Of a stretch of 64,000 nucleotides of DNA, positions 1 through 8,160 are shown one piece after another. Source of the stretch: Sphingomonadales bacterium (GTDB lineage Bacteria > Pseudomonadota > Alphaproteobacteria > Sphingomonadales > Sphingomonadaceae). The stretch spans positions 186,001 to 250,000 of the forward strand of contig JAGWMZ010000002.1 in assembly GCA_028871475.1 (NCBI GenBank), written 5' to 3'. Position 1 is the stretch's first letter, and the number at the start of each line of letters is the position of its first letter. The notes beneath the pieces were generated by a model. The model did no database searches, had not been told where the DNA came from, and saw nothing but the letters and a program-made list of their open reading frames with translations. The position numbers and the translations under genes were made by a program.

Positions 1-1193
1 TGACAGATGGGCCAGTTGGCGGGGGGCGCCGCTTCCTCCGCCTGGGGAGCCTGCGATGCGGGCAGGTCGGGCTCGACAGGCGGGGGCTCCGGTGTCTCCG
101 TCGCGGCGTCCGGCTCTCTGGCGTTCTCGTCACCCTGCACGATCAGCGTGTCGGGAATGAAATGGGGATGCGGACTGAAACCGGGGGCTGGGCGAAAGAC
201 ATGCAGCGCCGGTTCGGGGGTGGCGGGTTCTTGTGGAGCGGGCAGGGGCGCGGGTTCCTCCTCGGTCGGCTCCTGCGCGGCTTCCATCGCGCCGGTGATG
301 ACGAGTGGGCCCAGCTCATGCCTGCCATGGTTGGACAGGATCAGGCGATAGCGCAGCGTCGCTTCGGTCAGCGTGGTGGCGAAGCGGGTGGGGCGAAAAT
401 CCAGCGTCAGTTCGGGGCCGGGCGCGGCCAGTTCGACCCTGGCGATGGCCGCGGCGAAGGTCGGCGGCGCGACGGGCGCAGGCTCGACAGCAGGGGGCAT
501 GGCGGGCGCGGGTGCTGGTTCCGGCGTGGTTGCCGTGCCCTGAACGGGAACAGCCTGCATGGGCGGTGCGCCATCGCTTGCGGTTCCGGCGGTGCTGGCA
601 GGTTTGCGGCGCCACAGGGCCCAGCCGCCCAGCGCGCCAAGCAGCGCCGCTACTGCCAGAGGCCATTGCGGCAGCGGCGCCTGAGCTGGCGCTGGGCTTG
701 GGGCGATTGCGGCTTTGGGCGCCGGTGCGGGCGCGGGGATATTGACCGCCGTCGCCGGTGTGGTCGCTGGCGGCGTAGGCGTAGGCGTAGGCGTAGGCTT
801 CGGTGTGGGCGTAGGACTCGGCGTGGGCGCGGCCGGTTTTGCCGTTTGTGCGGGCGGCGCTTCGGCATGAGTCGCGTGCCGGGGCTGGGCCGGGTGGCGC
901 GTTTTGGCCGGTTGCGCCTTATGCGGTGCGGAATGACTTGCCGGTGTCACCGGGATCACCGGGTCGACATCGATCCGGGGCGCGGGGGACGGGCTGGGCT
1001 TGGCGGCACTGCCGGGCGGCGTTTTGTAGCTGCCGTTCCAGTCGCCGATCGACTGCGCCGTGGCGCTTCCCGCGCCAGCCGTTATCGCGCCGGCCATCAT
1101 GACGCCGGCACAGCCCAGCCGGGCCATGCGCCTGGCCAGCACCGGGCGGCGGGCTGTGGGGGCGCGGAAAGGGCGGGGCGCTGGGGCGGGCAT
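1..1193 (-). CDS. Exported/membrane Pro-rich protein, 3' end beyond the window
   Basis: This minus-strand frame is open from an ATG at 1193 to the left edge, so the ORF track misses it. The visible 397 residues start with an Arg-rich stretch and a hydrophobic signal-like segment ([20 protein letters not shown]) ending near ATAQS. A long Pro/Ala linker follows, with a Pro-Thr dipeptide repeat around residues 122-141. One clear membrane segment ([17 protein letters not shown], about residues 178-194) is followed by basic WRRK. After it comes a beta-rich stretch ([20 protein letters not shown]), then another acidic Pro-rich region. The layout suggests an envelope protein with a periplasmic linker, one membrane anchor and a cytoplasmic domain. 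I do not recognise a family. AGAAG precedes the start. The C-terminus is missing, so full length and function cannot be judged. The listed plus-strand ORFs over it are shadows. Confidence 0.7.
   Translation of the reverse strand, partial: MPAPAPRPFRAPTARRPVLARRMARLGCAGVMMAGAITAGAGSATAQSIGDWNGSYKTPPGSAAKPSPSPAPRIDVDPVIPVTPASHSAPHKAQPAKTRHPAQPRHATHAEAPPAQTAKPAAPTPSPTPTPKPTPTPTPTPPATTPATAVNIPAPAPAPKAAIAPSPAPAQAPLPQWPLAVAALLGALGGWALWRRKPASTAGTASDGAPPMQAVPVQGTATTPEPAPAPAMPPAVEPAPVAPPTFAAAIARVELAAPGPELTLDFRPTRFATTLTEATLRYRLILSNHGRHELGPLVITGAMEAAQEPTEEEPAPLPAPQEPATPEPALHVFRPAPGFSPHPHFIPDTLIVQGDENAREPDAATETPEPPPVEPDLPASQAPQAEEAAPPANWPIC
772..795. repeat. Hexanucleotide GGCGTA x4 microsatellite
   Basis: Four exact tandem copies of GGCGTA, followed by further imperfect units to about 830. 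On the minus strand the unit encodes Pro-Thr inside the linker of the left-edge gene, so gain or loss of units would change linker length without changing the frame. Confidence 0.85.
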
Positions 1194-1388
1194 CGGGTCG
1201 CTTCTTGGCAAGAGGGGCCGGTCACGCAAGGCATGCGCATTGGGTGGTTACGGCAGAACCTGTTCACCTATAAGCGGGCAGCGCGTCGGGCCCAACCCCC
1301 AAGTTTATCCTTCAATGGACCCGCACCCCGCGCGAAACACCCCATTGAGCGCTTGCGGCATGCGCCGCTTGGCGGCATGGGAGATATC

Positions 1389-1904
1389 ATGAGCGACCAC
1401 AGCGACGCAAACGACTCCGCCCCCCACGCCACGCCCCATGATGCGCCCCACTATGCACAAGGCGCGCTCCATCTTGGCCAAAGCAGCCGCCTGCCGGATT
1501 CTCCCGAGGCAGCCGTGCTTGACTATGTGCCCAATCCGCGCGTGGGTTCACTCTATCTGGTGCGCTTTGCCGCGCCGGAATTCACCTCACTGTGCCCGGT
1601 GACGGGCCAGCCCGACTTTGCCCATCTGGTCATCGACTATGCGCCGGGTGAAAAAATCGTCGAATCCAAGTCCCTGAAGCTGTTTCTGGGCAGTTTCCGC
1701 AATCACGCCGGGTTTCACGAGGATGTGACCGTGGGCATTGGCCAGCGCCTTTTTGATGAAATGGCGCCGCGCTGGCTGCGGATCGGCGGCTATTGGTATC
1801 CGCGCGGGGGCATCCCGATCGACGTGTTCTGGCAATCGGATGCGGCGCCGGCGGGCCTTTGGGTGCCCGATCAGGGCGTGGCGTCCTATCGCGGGCGTGG
1901 TTAG
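1389..1904 (+). CDS. queF: NADPH-dependent 7-cyano-7-deazaguanine reductase QueF
   Basis: Reduces preQ0 to preQ1, a cytoplasmic step in queuosine biosynthesis for tRNA wobble modification. The 171-residue protein has the short unimodular QueF layout. The substrate/NADPH motif is [15 protein letters not shown] and the catalytic cysteine is in [11 protein letters not shown], both in the expected order. The first ~35 residues are His/Ala-rich and probably disordered. The ATG at 1389 is chosen because conservation begins soon after it and GGGAGATATC precedes it. The listed 580-residue ORF (162-1904) only extends this frame upstream through low-complexity antisense sequence of the left-edge gene. 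No other queuosine genes are in the window, so queF seems to stand alone here. Confidence 0.95.
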   Translation: MSDHSDANDSAPHATPHDAPHYAQGALHLGQSSRLPDSPEAAVLDYVPNPRVGSLYLVRFAAPEFTSLCPVTGQPDFAHLVIDYAPGEKIVESKSLKLFLGSFRNHAGFHEDVTVGIGQRLFDEMAPRWLRIGGYWYPRGGIPIDVFWQSDAAPAGLWVPDQGVASYRGRG

Positions 1905-2009
1905 CACCTGCCTGCCCTGGGGGGCGCCGTGCCTGCGACAGGCTGAAACCTGTTCGGGCAACCGGGGCCGATGTTTTGCATTCTTTGTTCGTGAAGCCGG
2001 GGATCTGAC

Positions 2010-4223
2010 ATGAACACGCATACGCCGCCGCATCTGACCCATCTGGAGCGGGCTGTCGAACACACGTCCGATCCGGCGGTGGCGGCGGTGCAGCATCGCT
2101 TCTTCAACCGTGAGATGAGCTGGCTGGCGTTCAATGCCCGCGTGCTGGACGAAGCGCGCAACCATTCCTATCCCTTGCTCGAACGGCTGCGTTTCCTGTC
2201 GATTTCGGGTAACAATCTCGATGAATTCCTGATGGTGCGCGTGGCCGGGCTCGCCGGGCAAGTGCGGCGCAAGATCGAGGAAATCTCGATCGACGGGCAC
2301 ACGCCCGCCCAGCAACTGGACAACATCCGCGAGGAGGTGAGGCGGCTGGAAGGCGTGCAGCAGGAGATCTGGCAGGAGCTGCGCCCGGAGCTGGCGGCCC
2401 AGCACATCCATATCATCGACGAAGGGGCGGGCGAGGAGGGCGATGCCTGCACGCCCCGGCTGGATACGGCGCAAAACCGCTGGCTCAAAGACTATTTCCT
2501 TGAGCGCGTGCTGCCCGTCATTACCCCCCAGGCCATCGACCCGGCGCATCCTTTCCCTTTCGTGGGCAATGGCGGCATGGGGCTGATGGTCAGCCTGACG
2601 CGCGAGGCTGACGGCGCGCAGGTGATGGAGATGGTGCTCATCCCCGGCCCCTTGCCGCGTTTCGTGCGCGTTCCGGGCAAGGATGCCATCTACATCAGCA
2701 TCGAGACGGTGATCTGGCGCCATATCAACCTACTGTTCCCCAAATTCGAGGCGCAGGGCCACGGCGTGTTCCGCGTGCTGCGCGACAGCGACATCGAGAT
2801 CGAGGAAGACGCCGAGGATCTGGTCCGCTATTTCCGCACCGCCATCAAACGGCGGCGGCGCGGCAGCGTCATCATGCTGCAATTGCAGGGCGATTTCGAC
2901 CCCGAGGCCGAACTGCTGCTGCGCGACAAGCTCAAGCTCGACCATGCCATCGTCATCAAATCGGCGGGCCCCATCGGCATGACAGGCCTGTCGGAAATCT
3001 GCGATGAAAAGCGGCCCGAGCTGAAGTTCGAGCCTTACAGCCCGCGCTATCCCGAACGCATTCTGGAGCATGACGGCGATATTTTCTCGGCTATCCGGGA
3101 AAAGGATCTGGTCGTCCACCACCCTTACGAAAGTTTCGAGGTGGTGATCGACTTCCTGCGCCAGGCGGCCATCGACCCCGATGTGGTGGCGATCAAGCAG
3201 ACGCTTTACCGCGCGGGCAAACAGAGCGCGATCATCAATGCGCTGATCGCGGCCGCCGAGGCGGGCAAATCGGTGACCGCCGTGGTGGAACTGAAAGCCC
3301 GTTTCGACGAGGAGCAGAACCTGCACTGGGCCAGCCAGCTTGAAAATGCCGGCGTGCAGGTCATCTATGGTTTCGTCGATTGGAAGACCCACGCCAAGAT
3401 CAGCATGGTGGTGCGGCGCGAGGGCGATGGCTATCGCACCTATTGCCACTTCGGCACGGGCAATTATCACCCCATCACCGCGCGCATCTACACCGATCTG
3501 TCCTTCTTCACCGCCGAACCGGCGATCGGGCGCGATGCCAATCAGGTGTTCAACTTCATCACCGGCTATGTCGAGCCGCGCCGCACCTCGCTCATCGGCG
3601 TGGCCCCGGTGATGCTGCGCGAGCGGCTCTATGGCTGCATCGACCGCGAGATTGCGAACGCCAGGGCGGGCAAGCCGGCGCAGATCTGGGGCAAATTGAA
3701 TTCGCTCACCGATCACAATCTGATCGACCGGCTTTATGAGGCCAGCCAGGCAGGCGTGGAAGTGAGCCTTGTGGTGCGCGGCATTTGCTGCCTGAAACCC
3801 GGCATCAAGGGCCTCTCGCAGAACATCCGCGTCAAATCCATCATCGGTCGCTTTCTGGAGCATGGCCGGGTCTGGGCCTTTGGCGCGGGCAATCCTTTGC
3901 CCAATCCGCGCGCGCGCGTCTTCATCTCCAGCGCCGATGGCATGAGCCGCAATCTCGACCGCCGCGTCGAGGTGCTGATCCCCATCCGCAACCGCACGGT
4001 GCATGATCAGGTGCTCGATCAGGTGATGCTGGCCAATCTGCTGGACAATGAGCAGAGCTGGACGCTCGATTCCGAAGGCCATTACAAGCGCACCGTGCCG
4101 GGTGACCGGCCCTTTAACGCTCACCGCTATTTCATGACCAATCCCTCGCTGTCCGGGCGCGGGGCGGCGCTGGGGTCGGGGCGCAAGGTGCCCAAGCTGG
4201 CGCTGCGGCGCGGCGGGGCCTAA
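2010..4223 (+). CDS. ppk1: Polyphosphate kinase Ppk1
   Basis: Synthesises inorganic polyphosphate from ATP reversibly, at the inner face of the membrane. The 737 residues match a full-length Ppk1. The N-domain begins after ~30 residues (RFFNREMSWLAFNARVLDEA). Family blocks follow: HHPYESFEVVIDFL, AIKQTLYRAG, and the catalytic loop DWKTHAKISMVVRREGDGYR, whose histidine is the expected phospho-acceptor. HFGTGNYHP and VVRGICCLKPG complete the C-terminal PLD-like domains. The gene lies 9 bp upstream of ppx, a kinase/phosphatase pairing that is common in alphaproteobacteria and suggests co-transcription. It starts 105 bp after queF. The huge antisense ORF 2730-5969 over this gene is a GC-bias shadow. 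Confidence 0.97.
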   Translation: MNTHTPPHLTHLERAVEHTSDPAVAAVQHRFFNREMSWLAFNARVLDEARNHSYPLLERLRFLSISGNNLDEFLMVRVAGLAGQVRRKIEEISIDGHTPAQQLDNIREEVRRLEGVQQEIWQELRPELAAQHIHIIDEGAGEEGDACTPRLDTAQNRWLKDYFLERVLPVITPQAIDPAHPFPFVGNGGMGLMVSLTREADGAQVMEMVLIPGPLPRFVRVPGKDAIYISIETVIWRHINLLFPKFEAQGHGVFRVLRDSDIEIEEDAEDLVRYFRTAIKRRRRGSVIMLQLQGDFDPEAELLLRDKLKLDHAIVIKSAGPIGMTGLSEICDEKRPELKFEPYSPRYPERILEHDGDIFSAIREKDLVVHHPYESFEVVIDFLRQAAIDPDVVAIKQTLYRAGKQSAIINALIAAAEAGKSVTAVVELKARFDEEQNLHWASQLENAGVQVIYGFVDWKTHAKISMVVRREGDGYRTYCHFGTGNYHPITARIYTDLSFFTAEPAIGRDANQVFNFITGYVEPRRTSLIGVAPVMLRERLYGCIDREIANARAGKPAQIWGKLNSLTDHNLIDRLYEASQAGVEVSLVVRGICCLKPGIKGLSQNIRVKSIIGRFLEHGRVWAFGAGNPLPNPRARVFISSADGMSRNLDRRVEVLIPIRNRTVHDQVLDQVMLANLLDNEQSWTLDSEGHYKRTVPGDRPFNAHRYFMTNPSLSGRGAALGSGRKVPKLALRRGGA

Positions 4224-4232
4224 GAGACCGAG

Positions 4233-5900
4233 ATGCATCACGAATCCAGCCTGCTGCGGCCGGTCGAGCAAGGCGCCGCGCGCGGCATCATTGACATCGG
4301 GTCGAACACGGTCCGCCTTGTCATTTTCGGCGGCCCGGCGCGGGCGCCCGCCGTTCTGCACAATGAGAAGGTGACCGCGCGGCTGGGCAAGGGCGTGGCG
4401 GACAATGGTCGCCTGTCTGACAAGGGCATGAAGGCGGCGCTCACCAGCCTTGCCCGCTATGCCGCCATTCTGCGCCTGCATGGGGTGGAGGATGTGCAAT
4501 GCGTGGCCACCGCCGCCGTGCGCGATGCCACCAATGGCCGCCAGTTTCTTGATCAGGTGGCGGCGCTGGGCCTCTCGCCCCGGTTGCTCTCGGGCGAGGA
4601 GGAAGCGGTCAGCAGCGCGCATGGGGTGATCTCGGCCTTCCCCGGTGCCCATGGTGTGGTGGGCGACCTTGGCGGCGGCAGCCTTGAACTCATCGACATT
4701 GATGGCGAGCGTTGCACCCATGGTTCCAGCCTGCCGCTGGGCACGCTGCGCCTGCCGGCGTTGCGCGATGATGGCGGGGCGCGTTTTTCCCGGCGGGTGA
4801 AAAAGATGCTCCGTTCGGTGCAATGGTCCACCGCGCATGACCAGCCGCTTTATCTGGTGGGCGGATCGTTCCGCGCGCTGGCCCGCTATGCCATGGTGCA
4901 GCAGAACTGGCCGATCGATGACCCTCATGGTTTTGAAATGGCGCCCGAGGATGCCATCAAGCTGGCCCGCAAGCTGACCGATCCCAAGATGGTGGCGCGG
5001 CTCAGCCCGCCGCCCGCCAAATCGGGCCATGGCAAGGTGCCCGCCGCGCGCTCTATGGCGGCGAAGGGTCCCGCGAAGGCAGCACTGACCAAGGCCCCCG
5101 CAAAGCCGCTGGCCAAGCTGCCCGCCGCCAAGGTGACCCAGCGCATCACCATTCCCGGCGTGTCCTCCGCGCGTCTGGCCAGCCTGCCCGATGCGGCGGC
5201 GCTGCTGGCGGTGCTGGTGCGCGAACTCAAGCCGCAAAAGCTGATTTTTTCCAGCTGGGGCCTGCGCGAGGGTCTGTTGGCCGAGGGGTTCGACGAGGCG
5301 ACGCGCGCTTCCGACCCGATGCTGGCGGGCATTTCGGCCTTTGCCGCTGCCCATCACGCGGCCATCCCGCAACTGGCGCTGGAAATGGTGCGTTGGACGG
5401 CGCGCGCCTTGCCGCCATCCTCCGACCCGGACGGGCCGCGCGTGCAGCGTTTGCGGCTGGGGGCGACCATGCTCTCGCTCGTCTCGCTCGACACCGAACC
5501 CAATCTGCGGCTGGAGCAGGGCGCCGACTGGGCGCTGCGCAAACGCTGGGTGGGGCTGACGGCGCGGGGGCGCGCGATGATCGCGCTGGCCGTGGCGGCC
5601 AACAGCGGGCGCACCGCCGTTCCGCCCGAACTGTTGCGCCTGGCGCCGATCGGGGTGTTGCGCGATGCGGTGGTGTGGGGGCTGGCCACGCGTCTGGCGC
5701 GGCGCCTGGGCGGCGGGGCCGTCATGGCGCTGGCTGGTACCTCGCTGCGGATGGCGGGTGGCGAACTGGTGCTGGCGGTGCGGCCTGATCTCGCTGCCCT
5801 GTGCAGCGAGATGGTGGAGAAGGATCTGCGCGTGCTGGCCGAATGCCTGGGCCTTGCCCCGCGCATCGACATTCTGGCCGAGGGCGCCGACCTGCCTTGA
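4233..5900 (+). CDS. ppx: Ppx/GppA family exopolyphosphatase
   Basis: Probably hydrolyses polyphosphate or pppGpp terminal phosphates. It belongs to the ASKHA-fold Ppx/GppA family, shown by the phosphate-1 motif IIDIGSNTVRLVIFGG near residue 16 and GDLGGGSLELIDI near residue 147, with the ATAAVRDATNG block between. At 555 residues it is longer than GppA. Residues ~260-305 form a Lys/Ala/Pro-rich insert (KGPAKAALTKAPAKPLAK) between the catalytic region and the C-terminal helical domain, presumably a flexible linker. The 9-bp gap after ppk1 supports one transcript and opposing control of polyphosphate level. Substrate preference between polyphosphate and pppGpp cannot be read from sequence alone. 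Confidence 0.93.
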   Translation: MHHESSLLRPVEQGAARGIIDIGSNTVRLVIFGGPARAPAVLHNEKVTARLGKGVADNGRLSDKGMKAALTSLARYAAILRLHGVEDVQCVATAAVRDATNGRQFLDQVAALGLSPRLLSGEEEAVSSAHGVISAFPGAHGVVGDLGGGSLELIDIDGERCTHGSSLPLGTLRLPALRDDGGARFSRRVKKMLRSVQWSTAHDQPLYLVGGSFRALARYAMVQQNWPIDDPHGFEMAPEDAIKLARKLTDPKMVARLSPPPAKSGHGKVPAARSMAAKGPAKAALTKAPAKPLAKLPAAKVTQRITIPGVSSARLASLPDAAALLAVLVRELKPQKLIFSSWGLREGLLAEGFDEATRASDPMLAGISAFAAAHHAAIPQLALEMVRWTARALPPSSDPDGPRVQRLRLGATMLSLVSLDTEPNLRLEQGADWALRKRWVGLTARGRAMIALAVAANSGRTAVPPELLRLAPIGVLRDAVVWGLATRLARRLGGGAVMALAGTSLRMAGGELVLAVRPDLAALCSEMVEKDLRVLAECLGLAPRIDILAEGADLP

Positions 5901-5905
5901 TGTGA

Positions 5906-5946
5906 GTCTTGGGGCCAAAGGGTCTTGGGGCCAAAGGGTCTTGGGG
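5906..5946. repeat. 16-bp tandem repeat, about 2.6 copies
   Basis: The unit GTCTTGGGGCCAAAGG occurs twice in full (5906-5921, 5922-5937) and then as a 9-bp partial copy, just after the ppx stop and before the metallophosphatase. It contains GGGGCC/CCAAAG but no good terminator. Probably a slippage product. Confidence 0.85.
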
Positions 5947-6032
5947 ATTGTCACGCAACTGACGCGCAATGGTCATGCCTGCGCAACCTCGCGGCGCTAT
6001 CACCAGAGGGACACGAGGCATGAGGACACCCC

Positions 6033-6935
6033 ATGTTGCGCGAGAGCACCCCGCAGGTCGATGATCTGTTTGCCAGCCTTGGCGGCCAGCGCCGCCTGCC
6101 CGAATGGCTTGACCTGCCTGAACCCAAGAGTTTCCGGCCCAAGCGCAAATATCGCACTGTCTGGATCAGCGATGTGCATTTGGGCACGCGCGGCTGCAAT
6201 GCGGCGCATCTGGTCGATTTCCTGCACTCCATCGAATGCGAGACGCTCTATCTGGTGGGCGACATCATCGATGGCTGGCGGCTGAAAAAGGGCTGGTACT
6301 GGCCCGACGCGCATAATGAAGTGCTGCGCCGCATTCTGAAGATGGCGCATCGCGGCACGCGGGTGGTTTTCATCTGCGGCAACCATGACGAGATGCTGCG
6401 CCCCTATGCCGGCATGACCTTTGGTGGCGTGGAACTGGTGCTTGAGGCGATCCATGTGACCGCCGACCGCCGCCGTCTGCTGGTCACCCATGGCGACAGT
6501 TTCGACGCGGTGGTGCTTTATCACAAGTGGCTCGCCTTCCTGGGGGACCAGGCCTACGAGATGATGATGCGCGTCAATGTGGCCTTCAACGCCATCCGCC
6601 GGGCGCTGAAGCTGCCCTATTGGTCGCTCTCGGCCTATCTCAAAAAACGCGTCAAGAACGCGGTCTCCTACATCTGTTCCTTTGAGGAAGCGGTGGCGCA
6701 TGAGGCGGTGGCGCGCGGGCTTGATGGCATTGTGTGCGGCCACATCCATTCGGCTGAAATTCGCCAGATCCAGGGCGTCACCTATTACAATGACGGCGAC
6801 TGGGTCGAAAGCTGCACCGCGCTGGTTGAGGAAGCCGATGGCGCGATGAGCATCGTCGATTACGGCGCCGAAGTGCGCGAGCGTGAACTGGCCGCGCTGG
6901 CCGTGCCCCGCGCGGCGCTGCCCCAGCCTGCCTGA
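6033..6935 (+). CDS. LpxH-like calcineurin-fold metallophosphatase
   Basis: A 300-residue member of the UDP-2,3-diacylglucosamine diphosphatase-like family (COG2908 type). The metal-binding blocks are in order: SDVHLGTRG (~residue 48), GDIIDGW, CGNHDE, THGDSFD and the C-terminal CGHIHSAE. Many alphaproteobacteria carry this protein as a general phosphoesterase next to a glycosyltransferase, and true LpxH function is often taken by LpxI. I therefore name the fold rather than the lipid A reaction. A glycosyltransferase starts 23 bp downstream, which suggests joint work on an envelope lipid or glycan. The sequence has no signal peptide, so it acts in the cytoplasm or at the inner membrane face. 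Confidence 0.85.
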   Translation: MLRESTPQVDDLFASLGGQRRLPEWLDLPEPKSFRPKRKYRTVWISDVHLGTRGCNAAHLVDFLHSIECETLYLVGDIIDGWRLKKGWYWPDAHNEVLRRILKMAHRGTRVVFICGNHDEMLRPYAGMTFGGVELVLEAIHVTADRRRLLVTHGDSFDAVVLYHKWLAFLGDQAYEMMMRVNVAFNAIRRALKLPYWSLSAYLKKRVKNAVSYICSFEEAVAHEAVARGLDGIVCGHIHSAEIRQIQGVTYYNDGDWVESCTALVEEADGAMSIVDYGAEVRERELAALAVPRAALPQPA

Positions 6936-6958
6936 CCGTTTCCCCGATGGAGCGTGCC

Positions 6959-8080
6959 ATGAACCCGACCGCCCCTCTCCAGATCGCCCCCAAGCAGATC
7001 GCGCCCATGAAGATTGCCATCGCCACCGATGCCTGGTTTCCGCAGGTCAATGGCGTGGTGCGCACCCTGGCCGCCACCGTGGCCGAACTGCACCGGCGCG
7101 GCCATGAGGTCGAACTCATCACGCCCGAGCGGTTTCTGACCGTCGCGCTGCCCGGTTATAGCCAGATCCGCGTGGCGATCAGCCCGCGTTTCTCGGCCCG
7201 GCGCATGCTCGATGGTTTTGCCCCCGATCTCGTCCATATCGCCACCGAAGGCCCCATCGGCTGGAGCGCGCGCGGCTGGTGCCGGGCGCGTGGCGTGCCC
7301 TTCACCACGGCCTTCCACACCCGTTTCCCTGAATATCTCTCGGTGCGCACCGGCATCAGCGCGGAAAGGTTCTGGCCTATCATGCAGCGATTTCATGGAC
7401 CCAGCAGTGCCGTCATGGTCGCCACCCCCAGCCTGGCGGCCGAACTGGCCGGGCGGGGCATTGCCCATACCCATGCCTGGGGACGGGGTATCGACCACAC
7501 GCTGTTCACGCTGGTTGGCGATACGCTGCCCGAACTGGCCGAGCTGCCGCGCCCCATCCTGCTGAACGTGGGCCGGGTGGCCCCGGAAAAGAACCTTGAG
7601 GCCTTCCTCGATCTCGACACGCCGGGCAGCAAGGTGGTGGTGGGCGATGGCCCGGCTCTGGCCGAAATGCGCCGGCTTTACCCCGATGTCACCTTCCTTG
7701 GCGCATTGGCGGGCGAACGGCTGGCGGCGGCCTATCGCAGCGCCGATGTCTTCGTCTTCCCCAGCCTGACAGACACGTTCGGCCTCGTCATCATCGAGGC
7801 GCTGGCCTGCGGCCTGCCGGTGGCGGCCTATCCCGTCGCCGGGCCGATCGACATTCTGGGCGCGCAGGGACGCGGAGTGGAGCACGATTTCCCCGCCACC
7901 GTCGCCGCGCTCGACCGCGACCTTGGCGTGGCGGTGGACAAGGCGCTGCGCCTCGACAGCCAGGCCCCGGCGGTCTTTGCGGCACGCTTCACCTGGCCGC
8001 GCGCGACTGACCAGTTCCTGACCGCCATCGACCAGGCCGCCCGCGCCGGACGTGCCCAGCCCGTGCCCGAGCCTGCCTAA
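6959..8080 (+). CDS. GT4-family glycosyltransferase (mannosyltransferase-like)
   Basis: A GT-B fold glycosyltransferase of about 373 residues. The N-domain opens with MKIAIATDAWFPQVNGVV. The C-domain carries NVGRVAPEKNLEAFL, VVVGDGPAL and the donor-binding block VFVFPSLTDTFGLVIIEALACGLPVAA, which has the E-x7-E motif of GT4. The track starts at 6947. I prefer the ATG at 6959 because GGAG lies 6 nt before it; the ATG at 7007, where similarity begins, is also possible. The family resembles GDP-mannose-dependent or diacylglycerol glycosyltransferases, so with the preceding phosphatase it may build a glycolipid. Acceptor and donor are not determined by the sequence. Confidence 0.85.
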   Translation: MNPTAPLQIAPKQIAPMKIAIATDAWFPQVNGVVRTLAATVAELHRRGHEVELITPERFLTVALPGYSQIRVAISPRFSARRMLDGFAPDLVHIATEGPIGWSARGWCRARGVPFTTAFHTRFPEYLSVRTGISAERFWPIMQRFHGPSSAVMVATPSLAAELAGRGIAHTHAWGRGIDHTLFTLVGDTLPELAELPRPILLNVGRVAPEKNLEAFLDLDTPGSKVVVGDGPALAEMRRLYPDVTFLGALAGERLAAAYRSADVFVFPSLTDTFGLVIIEALACGLPVAAYPVAGPIDILGAQGRGVEHDFPATVAALDRDLGVAVDKALRLDSQAPAVFAARFTWPRATDQFLTAIDQAARAGRAQPVPEPA

Positions 8081-8160
8081 ATAGTCCTATCCCTGCCTCA
8101 TCGCTTGATCGCCGGCCCCGATGCGCTAGGGCAGCAAGGCTGTGAGCAGGGAGGAATGAC

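Noticed and set aside
162-1388. N-terminal part of the 580-aa plus-strand ORF ending in QueF
   Set aside because: Low-complexity Arg/Gly sequence antisense to the left-edge gene; QueF similarity begins only after 1389.
2730-5969. 1079-aa minus-strand ORF
   Set aside because: Antisense to ppk1 and ppx; His/Arg/Gln-rich composition typical of GC-bias shadows.
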